The notes beneath the pieces were generated by a model. The model had not been told where the DNA came from and ran no database searches. It worked only from the letters and a program-made list of their open reading frames with translations. A DNA stretch of 64,000 nucleotides from Fragilaria crotonensis (lineage: Eukaryota > Bacillariophyta > Fragilariophyceae > Fragilariales > Fragilariaceae), in assembly GCA_022925895.1 (NCBI GenBank), contig JAKSYS010000107.1, positions 1-64,000 of the forward strand. Reading direction: 5' to 3'. The translations under genes were made by a program, and so were the position numbers. Positions 10,344-19,938 of the stretch are shown one piece after another (positions within the stretch are counted from its first letter, which is position 1; each line of letters opens with the position of its first letter).

Positions 10344-12797
10344 TCACGTTGCATGCATTAGATGTTCGCGGAAATGGAAGAATTTCGCTCCAACCAGTGG
10401 TTTCGTCATGTAGTCCGCGATCATTGCATCCGTCGGACAGTATTCTATTTGAACTTCGTTGCGTTGGATCAAGTCGGTAATGTAGAAATACTTGATGTTG
10501 AAATGTCGAGTTCGCTTTCCTGAACTCGCTTTTCCGTTCTGTTCCAGCTTCATGGAACTCGTATTGTCCCTGTAGATTACGGTCGTTTTCACCTTGTGGC
10601 CTTGTGCCTCAATAAATAGCTTAGACCATAGGACCTTTGATATGACATCGTCCAGACCGACCAACTCCGCTTCAGTGGAGCTCCGCGACATAACCTTTTG
10701 TTTTGTTGACACCGAACTTAGAGTCCCTTCTCCGAGCGTCATAGTAGCTCCAGTATGGCTCTTGTAGTCCTTGTGCACTGCAAATGCCGCGTCGACGTAC
10801 CACTTGATAGATTGCGTATCGTCAGCTTTCATCGCAGTAACCTCGTCTCGAGTCTCCTTCAAGAACGTCAAGATCTTAATCAACTTCATCCAATCGCCTT
10901 CGTTCGGTTCACTCGTTCGCGTTGCGAGGAATGCAATACCGGGCTGGATATCCTGTCTCGCTCGTTTACAAAGGAACATACCTTTCATTACGAACGTATG
11001 GAAAATGCTCGCTCTCACGTCGTCTAACTTTTTAGATTTCGGGTCGACAGTAAACAACTTGTTTGTCCAAGGGAATGTACCGATGCCTTCAAGTTTCACG
11101 GGAAAATCATCGATCATCGCTTTGACGTAGTTCGTCATATCCACTTGTAACACTCCCGGACGAGAAAAATCTAGAACCATCGCTAGATAGTCATGCCGAT
11201 GTCCACGCACGGCTTTGACTTCTCCGATTTCGTCGGAGGCGTACTTCCACTTGAGCCATTCCAGAAACTCGTCGTTCACTTTCGGGTCTACGTGACTCGA
11301 CTTTAGGTCATCCACGTGCCAGGTAACGGTATGTTGCTTTCCGTTCACAATACGATTTGCAACACATGGATCGTACGGATTCACCTTGAATCCAATGGAC
11401 TCGATATCCTTGCGAAATTTCTTGTAATAGAGCAGCGACGATTGGAGCATTCCGTATAGAGCCTTCTCCATAACTACGTAGAGGACCTTGCTGTTACCTT
11501 CGTACACAACGTACGGCGCGTAAGTCTCTGGACTTAATTCCAATAGCATGTCGACCAACGGTCCACGAATCTTCATGATGATTCTCTCACCAACCTTCTT
11601 TTCATCGATGTCTGTCTGCACAAATGCGTTTGGGATGTCTGCCGTCATAACGTCACGACGTTGTTTCGCGTCAATCACTCCGGTGATGACTATAGACTCC
11701 GTCATTGCTGTCGGACTCGCTGCTTCGTCGCGATCCGTGTACTCTCGCTGAGTACTCCCATTTGCGCATGTTCGTCCCTTAATTGTGCCATCTCTCTTCT
11801 CCACCAAGAATATCAAACTCTCCATCGCGCGTCTTTTCTCTTGTTCTGTCAATTCTTCGACCTTAATGGGCCTGAAGACAACTCGGTCGTGAAGTTGCTT
11901 CATCTCTTTGTACGCAGCCTGTCTTCCTTTTTGGCCAAACTTCTTAAGGCCCTTCATCAGACTGTACGACTGCGTGAATTGATGTGCAGTCTTGCCCGTG
12001 GGATTCAAAAACATGTCGCTTATGCGAATCATTGTCATCGCAATCACTCGTGCACTCTCGTTGCTATACTCTTCTCGTATGCTGTGTGCCTGTACTAATG
12101 TCAACTTTGATGGAGGTCTCGAGGTTCTTCCTGACCTCGTCACTCTCACTGTTGCTCCTTCGTCCCGATCAGTGGTTGGATTGGCTTCTTCTGCAACCGA
12201 TTCTTGTTCTGGTTCTTCACTTTCGCTTTCTGATTCGTCGACATTATTGTTCTCTTCGGGATCTTCTTGTTGGACTTCTTGTAGCACTCCTGCATTATCG
12301 ACAGGTGGTCCTTCGTCGTCGTCGTCGTCGTCGTTATCAGACTCTAAATCGCCGACGTCCGTTGCATCGTCTTCTGGGTTGTCTCCGTCCTCTTCGCCGG
12401 GTTCTGTGATTTCTTCCTCCTCGTCATCATCTGCAAAATCTTCGTCGTCGAGATCGTCGTCGAACTGTTCGTCGTCGTAGTCCACTCCTGCAATCCAAGC
12501 ACTGTCGTAGAAAATCTGACCGGTTCGATTCTGAATCTTGAGACCTGTAGGCATATCGTCTTGCTCTGCAAGAGCGTGCACTTGTTTGATAATCGCTGGA
12601 GTAATGGGGACAGGTGTTACCTTACGTCGCGTTATAACCGAATTCGTTTGTAGGTGAAGGAGTTCGTGTCCGCCTTGGACATTATCCGTGTATCTGAGAT
12701 AAATGCAGTCTAAACTGCGCGGTGCATTCGTACTGGAATGCTTCGGCTCATCGTGAGCCTGTACATAAGTCCCCAGTGCATACTGGCAATGGCGCGA
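10344..12797 (-). CDS. Copia pol, 3' part: reverse transcriptase and RNase H
   Basis: Carries the reverse transcriptase and RNase H that copy the element's RNA into DNA. The frame is open from about 12797, directly after the gag-integrase frame, and continues without an ATG (TYVQAHDEP, NAPRSLDCIYLRYTDN), so it is the downstream part of one polyprotein. A long Asp/Glu-rich linker (about 12500-12290) precedes the RT. RT hallmarks include a KALYGMLQSSLLYYKKF segment and the catalytic HVDD (WHVDDLKSSH), a variant of YVDD. RNase H is recognisable by WYVDAAFAVHKDYKSHTGA, SSTEAELVGLDD and the DNTSSMKLEQNG region. It ends at 10344, just before the 3' LTR. Confidence 0.9.
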   Translation of the reverse strand, partial: SRHCQYALGTYVQAHDEPKHSSTNAPRSLDCIYLRYTDNVQGGHELLHLQTNSVITRRKVTPVPITPAIIKQVHALAEQDDMPTGLKIQNRTGQIFYDSAWIAGVDYDDEQFDDDLDDEDFADDDEEEEITEPGEEDGDNPEDDATDVGDLESDNDDDDDDEGPPVDNAGVLQEVQQEDPEENNNVDESESESEEPEQESVAEEANPTTDRDEGATVRVTRSGRTSRPPSKLTLVQAHSIREEYSNESARVIAMTMIRISDMFLNPTGKTAHQFTQSYSLMKGLKKFGQKGRQAAYKEMKQLHDRVVFRPIKVEELTEQEKRRAMESLIFLVEKRDGTIKGRTCANGSTQREYTDRDEAASPTAMTESIVITGVIDAKQRRDVMTADIPNAFVQTDIDEKKVGERIIMKIRGPLVDMLLELSPETYAPYVVYEGNSKVLYVVMEKALYGMLQSSLLYYKKFRKDIESIGFKVNPYDPCVANRIVNGKQHTVTWHVDDLKSSHVDPKVNDEFLEWLKWKYASDEIGEVKAVRGHRHDYLAMVLDFSRPGVLQVDMTNYVKAMIDDFPVKLEGIGTFPWTNKLFTVDPKSKKLDDVRASIFHTFVMKGMFLCKRARQDIQPGIAFLATRTSEPNEGDWMKLIKILTFLKETRDEVTAMKADDTQSIKWYVDAAFAVHKDYKSHTGATMTLGEGTLSSVSTKQKVMSRSSTEAELVGLDDVISKVLWSKLFIEAQGHKVKTTVIYRDNTSSMKLEQNGKASSGKRTRHFNIKYFYITDLIQRNEVQIEYCPTDAMIADYMTKPLVGAKFFHFREHLMHAT

Positions 12798-15207
12798 GCG
12801 AGTAGTCCAGATTCCTCTGGTGCATTAACATACGCGGACTATAATACTGCGATACTCCGTTCTTTGCTGGAAAGAAATTCAGCTTCTTTGCTGATTCCGT
12901 AACCAGAATCTTGACAAGAGTTCTTGTCAAGTGACGATATGGCAAACGGTGATAAGTAGCGCGAACGCGTTCCTTGATTACGCGATTGTTCCGCTCTGCC
13001 TCTGGTACATGCTCCTGTGCATTGGCAAAGTTCATGCCGACGTTGAACTCGTCAGCAAGTGGTTCGATCAATGGACGAAACTCGTTGTCACATCGAATTG
13101 ACGTGATTCGAAATCCGCCAGCGTTGTAGATGCGAAAAGTCTGCCCAACCGCTGCCGTTTGGTGTTTCACATACTGTGCAGTTCGATACTGCAAGTTTTG
13201 CGACACCGTTGTAAGAAAAGAGAGTCCGTTGACCTTCATTCCGTCCATGTTGAGAGTCACTTCGCGTTGCGCGGCGATTAACTCTTTTGGAATCTCTACG
13301 TAGTCGTTAACGACTGGAGCTGGTTTGCGACGCGTAGTCTTACCTTTAAGTGCTCCTATATCGGGTCCAAATATCTTCTCGGCCACGATGATATCTTCCG
13401 TTGTCACTGGATTGTTCGTAATTGTGTTCATGCGTAGCATGGCCTTGAAATCCTTGATCGATGGCGTGCCAAGAGCGTGATAGAGGTCTCGAGCTCGCTT
13501 GGCTTTGTCAAACTGACGCTGCGTGTAGAACGTCTTATTTTCTTCGATCGTATTCAACAGCTGTACTCCCTTAATTGGAGGCTTGAAAACATACAAATTA
13601 TTTCCGCGTCTAGCGAATCGTACGGTCTTGTCGTCGCTCAGATGAACGACAAACGCATCTTCCTTTCCTGAATCGTATGTGATTCGGTAACGGTCAGCCA
13701 TTTCCGCATAGCTGATGATGTTCGTGATGGCCGATTCGTTGAACCATACTTCTCCCCACTGTGGGAGGTCGGCCTTCTTGTTTGTTACTAATACTCCGCC
13801 GTTAGTCGACAAATGCATGTTCCCATCGTTCGACTCCCGAATGTTCTGCACCAGGTCTTTATTGCAGAAGACACTGACGCTCGATTGATTATCTAACAGG
13901 ATCCAATTGCGCATTTCGTGCGCTTCAAATTGCTGGAACTGCATTTCAATATGGGCTCCTGCCCATCCAGTTGTGCTCGAGTTCGAGCTTGGCGGTGGCG
14001 TGCTGTTCGTTGTCGGTGTTGATACCACGCTTACGTCCGACACTGTTGCCTGCGCATGACTTTGTTGCGCTTTATTGATTGCCCATTTGTCCTTGGGCTT
14101 GTCTTTCTCGCGGCACGATGGCGACTTGTGTCCCGCTTTCCCACAGCAATAACACTTGCCCTCCAATTGGGCAAACGACAGATTAACCTCGTCGTCTTCC
14201 TTGTCGTCATCTTTCTTGTCTTTATTCTTATTACCGTCTGCCGAATTGTTCTTGTTCTTTCCACCAGACTTGTTGGGCATTGTATCGAACTTGTGGTTGC
14301 TTAGTACATTGTTTGACTCGGTGATGCTTTTTGGATATTGGTCGTTTCCCAGCGACTGTTGAGTGTTCAAACCAGCTAGGATTGATCCATACTTTGCCTT
14401 ATCGGCATTGTCAAGGTACATGAAAGCTAGTAACTGATTGTACGCTTGCTCTCGCATCTTCTCTTGCTTCTCTTCGTCTGCCTCATCATATCCCGACATG
14501 GCTTTCACAATTTTAGTCAAGACGATAGGCCCGCCGATATGTGACTTCAGCACATCTCTAGCTACGCGAAACCTCTTCGTGTAATCCTGCAGGCTTTCTC
14601 CCTCTTTCTGCTTCGTGCTCAATAGTGTTCGCAATGCGTCAAGCACAATCGACATTGAATATCTGTTTTCTTGATAATTCAACGCATGCTCCTTAATCGC
14701 TCTGAGTAGTAAAATCGGATTGTTCTTGATTGACTCGAAGTCTGATCTAGCCTCGATCTTGTTCTTCATGGCCTTTGCACATCGCTCCCAGAGTAATGCG
14801 TACGCTTTAGTCAGGTTATTCTCATACGTGTCCACACGCTTGCGATACGTATCGTAGTCTGACTTGAACTCAATTTTGAATTGTTCGTTCTCGTTCGCTC
14901 GAATTTCTTCATCACCGTCACTACTAACTTGCATACGTGGCTTCCATACCGACGTATCAATAGCTTCCAGATTTTCCAGAGCTGTTCCAATATCATTGCC
15001 GTAATCATACAGCTTCTTGATATGATTGATCAGAAACTCCGTCGTAGTCTCATAATCCGACGCTTGCTTCGCGGATCCAAGATAATAGCTGAAGTCCGTA
15101 ACAAATTGCTTGTGCTTGGTGGTACCAGTTGCATTGGAGTTACCGCCTTTCACTTGGGACTTGCCCTTACCTTGACCCTTCTTGATGAAGCGCCCTTTTC
15201 CACTCAT
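12748..15207 (-). CDS. Copia gag, protease and integrase
   Basis: Starts at the ATG at 15207, about 90 bp inside the 5' LTR. It opens with a basic GKG-rich stretch, followed by a helical capsid-like gag region, a Lys/Asp-rich linker and a perfect CX2CX4HX4C zinc knuckle (CYCCGKAGHKSPSC). The aspartic protease active site is LLDNQSS in place of DTG. A gag-pre-integrase segment (RARDLYHALGTPS) follows. Integrase shows Asp residues in LNMDGMKVNGLSF and SIRCDNEFRPL and a Glu in the ERNNRVIKERVRA helix, consistent with D,D,E. The frame is lost near 12797 and ends after 16 unrelated residues at 12748, while the homologous continuation lies one base over in the RT frame. Confidence 0.9.
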   Translation of the reverse strand: MSGKGRFIKKGQGKGKSQVKGGNSNATGTTKHKQFVTDFSYYLGSAKQASDYETTTEFLINHIKKLYDYGNDIGTALENLEAIDTSVWKPRMQVSSDGDEEIRANENEQFKIEFKSDYDTYRKRVDTYENNLTKAYALLWERCAKAMKNKIEARSDFESIKNNPILLLRAIKEHALNYQENRYSMSIVLDALRTLLSTKQKEGESLQDYTKRFRVARDVLKSHIGGPIVLTKIVKAMSGYDEADEEKQEKMREQAYNQLLAFMYLDNADKAKYGSILAGLNTQQSLGNDQYPKSITESNNVLSNHKFDTMPNKSGGKNKNNSADGNKNKDKKDDDKEDDEVNLSFAQLEGKCYCCGKAGHKSPSCREKDKPKDKWAINKAQQSHAQATVSDVSVVSTPTTNSTPPPSSNSSTTGWAGAHIEMQFQQFEAHEMRNWILLDNQSSVSVFCNKDLVQNIRESNDGNMHLSTNGGVLVTNKKADLPQWGEVWFNESAITNIISYAEMADRYRITYDSGKEDAFVVHLSDDKTVRFARRGNNLYVFKPPIKGVQLLNTIEENKTFYTQRQFDKAKRARDLYHALGTPSIKDFKAMLRMNTITNNPVTTEDIIVAEKIFGPDIGALKGKTTRRKPAPVVNDYVEIPKELIAAQREVTLNMDGMKVNGLSFLTTVSQNLQYRTAQYVKHQTAAVGQTFRIYNAGGFRITSIRCDNEFRPLIEPLADEFNVGMNFANAQEHVPEAERNNRVIKERVRATYHRLPYRHLTRTLVKILVTESAKKLNFFPAKNGVSQYYSPRMLMHQRNLDYSLAPLPVCTGDLCTGSR

Positions 15208-15293
15208 GGTGTTGCCTCGTGGGACTTCTTCAGACTCTCCTCGGTCCGGTACTCTCTACGGTGCTTTCCTGCGACCGGCTACTTTAATTAAAC

Positions 15294-15526
15294 TGTTGAA
15301 ATTGATACCCCGAGATCAATACTTGTCTTCTTGTATCCCTTCAGGATACGTCAGGGGTCAAATAGGTTGTAGTATACACTTTCCGAATGTAATCTTTCCT
15401 AAGAGTTTAATTAAAGTATGAGTTGTTGTCTTGTTTCTCGTTGATTGAATCTGGTCTTGTTTAATCGTAGTTTCACACTCAAATGACTGCATAGATATAT
15501 ATATAATGACTCGTGATATTCCAACA
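15294..15526 (-). repeat. Copia 5' LTR
   Basis: A 233-bp LTR, the promoter end for the minus-strand element. It is identical by eye to 10088-10321 apart from one C in a homopolymer and is followed by target duplication GAAAC at 15527-15531. The internal sequence abutting it (GTTTAATTAAAGTAGC on the minus strand) is where a primer-binding site should be; I do not recognise the primer tRNA. Confidence 0.95.
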
Positions 15527-15531
15527 GAAAC

Positions 15532-16629
15532 CAACAAAGCCCCTTCAATTCTTCCAGTCGATCGGCATCACCACCCTCCATTCGAGTGCCAGCAAGTCAT
15601 CGATTACGAGCCGAAATAAGTGAAAAGGATTTATTTGCAACTTTCAACTTTATGGATGACGATACTGACTTTGAGGAGGACTTTCGCGCGGATCGTTCGA
15701 ACTCACTCGATGATACGTCATCGACAACAAGTGGATCTGGCGATTCCTTTGGAGTAGAAAGTTTGCAAGACATGAAATGCAATGATGCCATTCCTGAACC
15801 AAGCAAAAATGCAAGTAACAACAACAAGCTGGCAAATTATCTCGAGGGTGACAAGCATGTGACACGTAGCACATCACGTGGAGGAGGTCGTGACAACAAG
15901 AACGGTCTTGTCGACAACGTACCAGGAGAAGAGGAGGATGGTCGTAGCATGTCCATCATGTCGATAAATTCACTTCCATATGCAACGATGGAAGAGCGAT
16001 CCGAGGACGATGAGCAATTCGATGATGATAATGACCACGATGGTTCCTACGGTGATCGGAACATGCACCGACCAATGAGATCACTAGCGTCATCTGCAGT
16101 CATGTCTACCCCAGCGGCGTACTTCGCTTTACTAGAGGAACATGAGAAACTGCTTGAACAAAATGATGAACTTCAAGAAGTCCAAGCGCGAAAGAAGGCT
16201 GAGAAGAATCAACTACACAAGGTATTGGTGTCCAAAGAAGAAGAATACGTGGAGAGGAGGGACCGCGTGGAGTGGTTACAGAGTCGATTAGATTTTTTGG
16301 AAGTTGAACTCATGAAGGAAAGGGCCAATTCCAATTGTTCCAATTCAAGAGCGATGAACCCGTTGAGAAGTAAACAGAAGGCAGGCTGGGAAGCGTTAGA
16401 CTCGGAAGTATCAAGATTGGATTTGCTTCGCTCTGAAAATAAACGTCTCGTATATAAGCTTCAAGAACAACCCGAAGTGACACAAGCTGATGTGAAGATG
16501 GAGATGCGTTTGCAACGACGTCGTAAGAAAATAATGCAATTGGAGATTCTTGAGGCGAAGTTGAAGGAAGATGTCGAAATTTTACGTGGGGTGGACAAGG
16601 CTTGCAAAGATTACGATGATCCTGAATAG
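15532..16629 (+). pseudogene. Coiled-coil protein gene, 3' part, after Copia insertion
   Basis: Residues 91-455 of the split gene; 15532 is exactly in frame with 10087 once the element and one GAAAC are removed. It begins with a Ser/Pro-rich stretch, then an acidic disordered region (about 15640-16060), then a long charged coiled coil from about 16130 (YFALLEEHEKLLEQNDELQE onward). The last 80 residues contain LRSENKRLVYKLQEQPEVTQ and a VK-E-R-K-LE-LK-DVEILR pattern that closely matches the end of the gene at 37194, so the two are paralogs. No catalytic domain is visible; a scaffold or cytoskeletal role is only a guess. An internal ATG (15652) could still start a shorter protein, but its transcription would have to begin near or within the LTR. 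Confidence 0.75.
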
Positions 16630-17494
16630 ATTTGGACGGGAACGAGACTGAGCAATCATCGTTTTGGTTTATGCACATCCTGCGGACTTACGACTCAAAG
16701 GTGCAATCGCTCAATCAGCCATCAGCAAGCGCTGGCATCCCTTTGGCCTTTCTAACTCCAGCCACGCTCTCGTTCCAGGCGCAGTACCAGTACACATATA
16801 AATGTGGATGGGTGGCTTGGGTATGATTTTAATTGCATGATGGAGTGTGTCGGAGCAACAACCCGCTGCTCAAGTTAACGACCATGAGATTCCAAAACTC
16901 TTAGCAATAGTTTTCCAGTGATCAATTATTACCTACATACACCCTGGAGTTCGATTTGCTTCGGTTATACGGTTGCCATGTTTTGATCCGTCTATGGTTG
17001 ATTTGTCCACATTTCGATTGCCACAGAATGTTGCAGTTATAGATCCTGGTATAGGGGAACCTATTCCATCTGAACCATCAATTTATCCGTCAGGGGATCA
17101 TAAGTTGCAGCCATGACTTGCCATTGCTCACTAAAGTAATCCGAGTATAATTCATCCCATATTGACGTTTCGACCAGCGTGTTGAGTACACAGTACTACC
17201 GTTAGTATTGTACTCCAGTGCTGCGAATATGCTTCTGTAACGCACAAAATTCCGAATTCCATATGGCATTGACTCCGAGCTCCGAGTGTATGCACTGGCG
17301 ATACCAGTACGAGATGGCCACTGTCCATTATCAACGTTGACACATCATGTACAGACTACAGACTACACACTACACACCCGCATTCCATTCTACCGGCAGT
17401 GTCCAATTCGAGTGCCATTTTACCATGAACATTGGTGATTGCTCCAGTCAGATCGTGCTGTCGCGTACTTGCCTTACCGGAAGTAGCGAAAGAC
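16630..17494. other. Intergenic spacer
   Basis: No gene or clear repeat seen in about 860 bp between the coiled-coil gene and the LRR gene. It carries the usual TAC/GTA-rich words (about 17180-17310). Confidence 0.5.
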
Positions 17495-18712
17495 ATGATC
17501 GCCACCCATAATGTTCAAGAGGATGGTAGTATTCTAGTTGGCGTTCAAAATGAAAGTTTGTGTGATACAGATTCAGCAAATGAGCTTTTGGATCGGCTTC
17601 AAACTTTGGGAATGAACAATCTCCGTGTTCGTCTTGGTCTTAGTCTTGATGAATGCAAGGTGACTGACTGGTCATTTCTTCAGGCTCCTGGACTTGTGTC
17701 ATTGAGGATCTATCGTTGTCGATGCAAAACAAGTCTTTTCCTTCTCGCAGAGTCGTTGCCTCCTCAACTCGAATGTCTGCAACTAAAACACTGTTCCCTA
17801 GATGAATCAACATCATCAGCGGGACCAACCCTTCTGGATGCACTACAACGGCTCTCCAATTTGAATCGATTGGAGATCACTCTTTGTAGACTGCGAGACT
17901 TGACTATGATACGACTGGGAAGTCGCATCCAACATTTGCATTTGGATGAAAACCTTGTTGACAATTTAGATTGGTTGGCAGACCAAACCATGACTTCCGG
18001 TCTCACGTCATTATCCTTGAGTGACAACAATTTGGGAACCTATCATCTTCATCAGCTGGTTCATGTACCATGTCTTCAAGAGTTGGACGTTTCACACAAT
18101 GAAATTTGTGCTGGTGGCATTCAATGTCTGTTGCACGCGAATCTGCCATTGACGCGACTCAATTTGCAAAGTTGTTGGTTAGGACATCGTGGTGCCATGT
18201 ACGTTGCTCAACTGATCCAATCGACTCCAACCTTGGAATACCTACATCTCGGAGGGAATGTATGGGGCGATGTCGGAATCCTTCGCATTGTACATGATGG
18301 ACTTGTTCATTCCGCATCCATTCAATTTATTGATTTCGACGACAACAACATGTCGGAAGAAGGTGCATTGGCAGTGGCCGCAGTCGCGTCGCATCACATT
18401 TCACTCCATGGTTTGGGTTTGTCACGGAATCGCAAAATTTCCAGTCATGGGTGGATGGCACTCGCCACTGCCATTATCCGCAATCCGAAACTGGACCATG
18501 TCACGACCTTTGGTAATGGATTTTTGGAGGCAGGAGTGGATTTGATTCGACTGCATTTAGATGTTGTGAGAACTGAAAAATTTCGACGGTTACTAGGAGA
18601 AGAACGGTCTCCTCTGTGGCCGCTCCTACTCTCAAGAATATCATTGCAATCTCAAGTTGGGTATCAACTCATGTTTGAGTTGCTTCGACTGAAACCGTCG
18701 ATTGTGGTATAG
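17495..18712 (+). CDS. Leucine-rich-repeat protein, ribonuclease-inhibitor type
   Basis: A 405-residue intracellular-looking protein made almost wholly of leucine-rich repeats of the long ribonuclease-inhibitor type (about 28 residues). Repeats include LVSLRIYRCRC, LECLQLKHCSL, LNRLEITLCRL, IQHLHLDENLV, LTSLSLSDNNL, LQELDVSHNEI, LTRLNLQSCWL, LEYLHLGGNVW, IQFIDFDDNNM and LHGLGLSRNRK. There is no signal peptide, membrane helix or NACHT domain. Such horseshoe folds bind proteins; the partner is unknown. The first in-frame ATG is 17495, and an ATG at 17425 is in another frame that stops early. The frame is uninterrupted, unlike most neighbours. The C-terminal 50 residues (helical, LLSRISLQSQ) may cap the repeat stack. 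Confidence 0.85.
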   Translation: MIATHNVQEDGSILVGVQNESLCDTDSANELLDRLQTLGMNNLRVRLGLSLDECKVTDWSFLQAPGLVSLRIYRCRCKTSLFLLAESLPPQLECLQLKHCSLDESTSSAGPTLLDALQRLSNLNRLEITLCRLRDLTMIRLGSRIQHLHLDENLVDNLDWLADQTMTSGLTSLSLSDNNLGTYHLHQLVHVPCLQELDVSHNEICAGGIQCLLHANLPLTRLNLQSCWLGHRGAMYVAQLIQSTPTLEYLHLGGNVWGDVGILRIVHDGLVHSASIQFIDFDDNNMSEEGALAVAAVASHHISLHGLGLSRNRKISSHGWMALATAIIRNPKLDHVTTFGNGFLEAGVDLIRLHLDVVRTEKFRRLLGEERSPLWPLLLSRISLQSQVGYQLMFELLRLKPSIVV

Positions 18713-19938
18713 TTGTAGGTATGGTAGGGACAAGCTCATGATACTCTAGTTCCAGAAAGCCTTGTGGTGTCGCCATGATGCTTCTTTGTAGTAGAAACAC
18801 CAAATACTGTGCCAAAATGAGCCGATGACAACTGTGCAGTAAATGTAATGTGATGCTGATATAACTCATACTGTAGTACTCCGTACAGTAGCCTCAGAGC
18901 AGAACCGAGCAGCGAGCAGTAGCCCCTACTGGCGTACAATACAAGTACTGTAAAAAAGGACAAGGACCGTCCCCCTCCCCTGTGGATGACGTACTCAAGA
19001 ACCTGCTCATAATGCACCTCTACTACGTCAGCAGGTCATCATCCGTGAGTCATGAGTTCGAATGGTCATACATACATGTACAGATGCTACACACTATACT
19101 GGTACTACACGTTAATGAGTTCATCAGTCATCTGTCACAGTCTGACAAACCACCCGAGAGAGGCGCGCCAAAGGAACATGGTGTCGCGCATGCACTGCGA
19201 CTCTCTGATCCGATCGAAAAGATTGTCCACACTGCTTGCCATAGTTTATTCCAGTGTATGGTGAAGAAAGGCCGAAGCGTTTCCGCACCTCTGCCGCCGA
19301 CCGACCTGATTCCCATTGCCGTCGAAACTTATATCTTCTACCGCAGCAATCTACTCCGAGGGCAAGATTGGGCGTGACTGTTGTAACTCAAGGAAAAGGA
19401 TCGAGTTGTCACAGCATTGGAAACCAGAAAGTCGCACTCGTGACCTGTGGACTGGGGACTCGTCGCGGTGAACAGAAACGTCCAACATGAGTAAGCAATG
19501 CCATGTGTTTGTTCTCATTGTTGCACTGCAATGGCGTTCTTTCAAAGGATTGCCTACATCCACATTTGTGATGAGTTGATTTGTCGCTTGTTTGGCATGT
19601 AACCTGTTCCTGCCGTGACATCAACTATAGCTGTGACGAGAAAACCATGCCAATTCATACGTGTTTCCTTGCTCCGGTCGGTATTCGTCCATGTTCGACT
19701 CGATTCTATCGGCAGTCAGCTGAGTCCTGAATCTTCAATGCTGATTTCATTATATTGAGTACGAGTACAAGATATGTCGTATGCGTGAAGGCTTGAAACT
19801 GCGTTTTCCAACTCATAATGCTCGCGTGAATAGCTCAAGGCTCACTTTTTTCTCCTCCTTTTTCCCATCGTCGCCTGTTCTTCTTATCAATCCCCAGCAG
19901 AGACACCTGTCCAGAAACTTGACGTGCCGGACGATCCA
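18713..19938. other. Intergenic region upstream of the PHD gene
   Basis: About 1.2 kb with no recognisable gene. An open frame at 18982-19377 lacks any familiar motif, has a composition like the surrounding spacer and overlaps frames on the other strand, so I do not call it. The last 150 bp are T/C-rich (TTTTTTCTCCTCCTTTTTCCC near 19850), which may be a promoter or leader feature of the PHD gene. Confidence 0.45.

Larger units (their letters stand above)
10088..15526 (-). mobile_element. Copia-type LTR retrotransposon, young and nearly complete
   Basis: A full-length Ty1/copia element of 5,439 bp on the minus strand, flanked by the 5-bp target duplication GAAAC (10083-10087 and 15527-15531). 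Its LTRs of 234 and 233 bp are bounded by TGTTG...CAACA. By eye they differ only in one run of C (five against four), implying a very recent insertion. Order on the minus strand is LTR, gag with zinc knuckle, protease, integrase, reverse transcriptase, RNase H, LTR, which is the Copia order. Gag-pol would be a single frame except for one +1 shift near 12797. The HVDD box and the DNQS protease motif resemble diatom Copia lineages. The primer-binding site next to the right LTR is not an obvious initiator-Met match. Confidence 0.95.

Noticed and set aside
18982-19377. 131-residue open frame as a gene
   Set aside because: No recognisable motif, composition like the spacer, overlapped by long frames on the other strand, and no paralog in the window.
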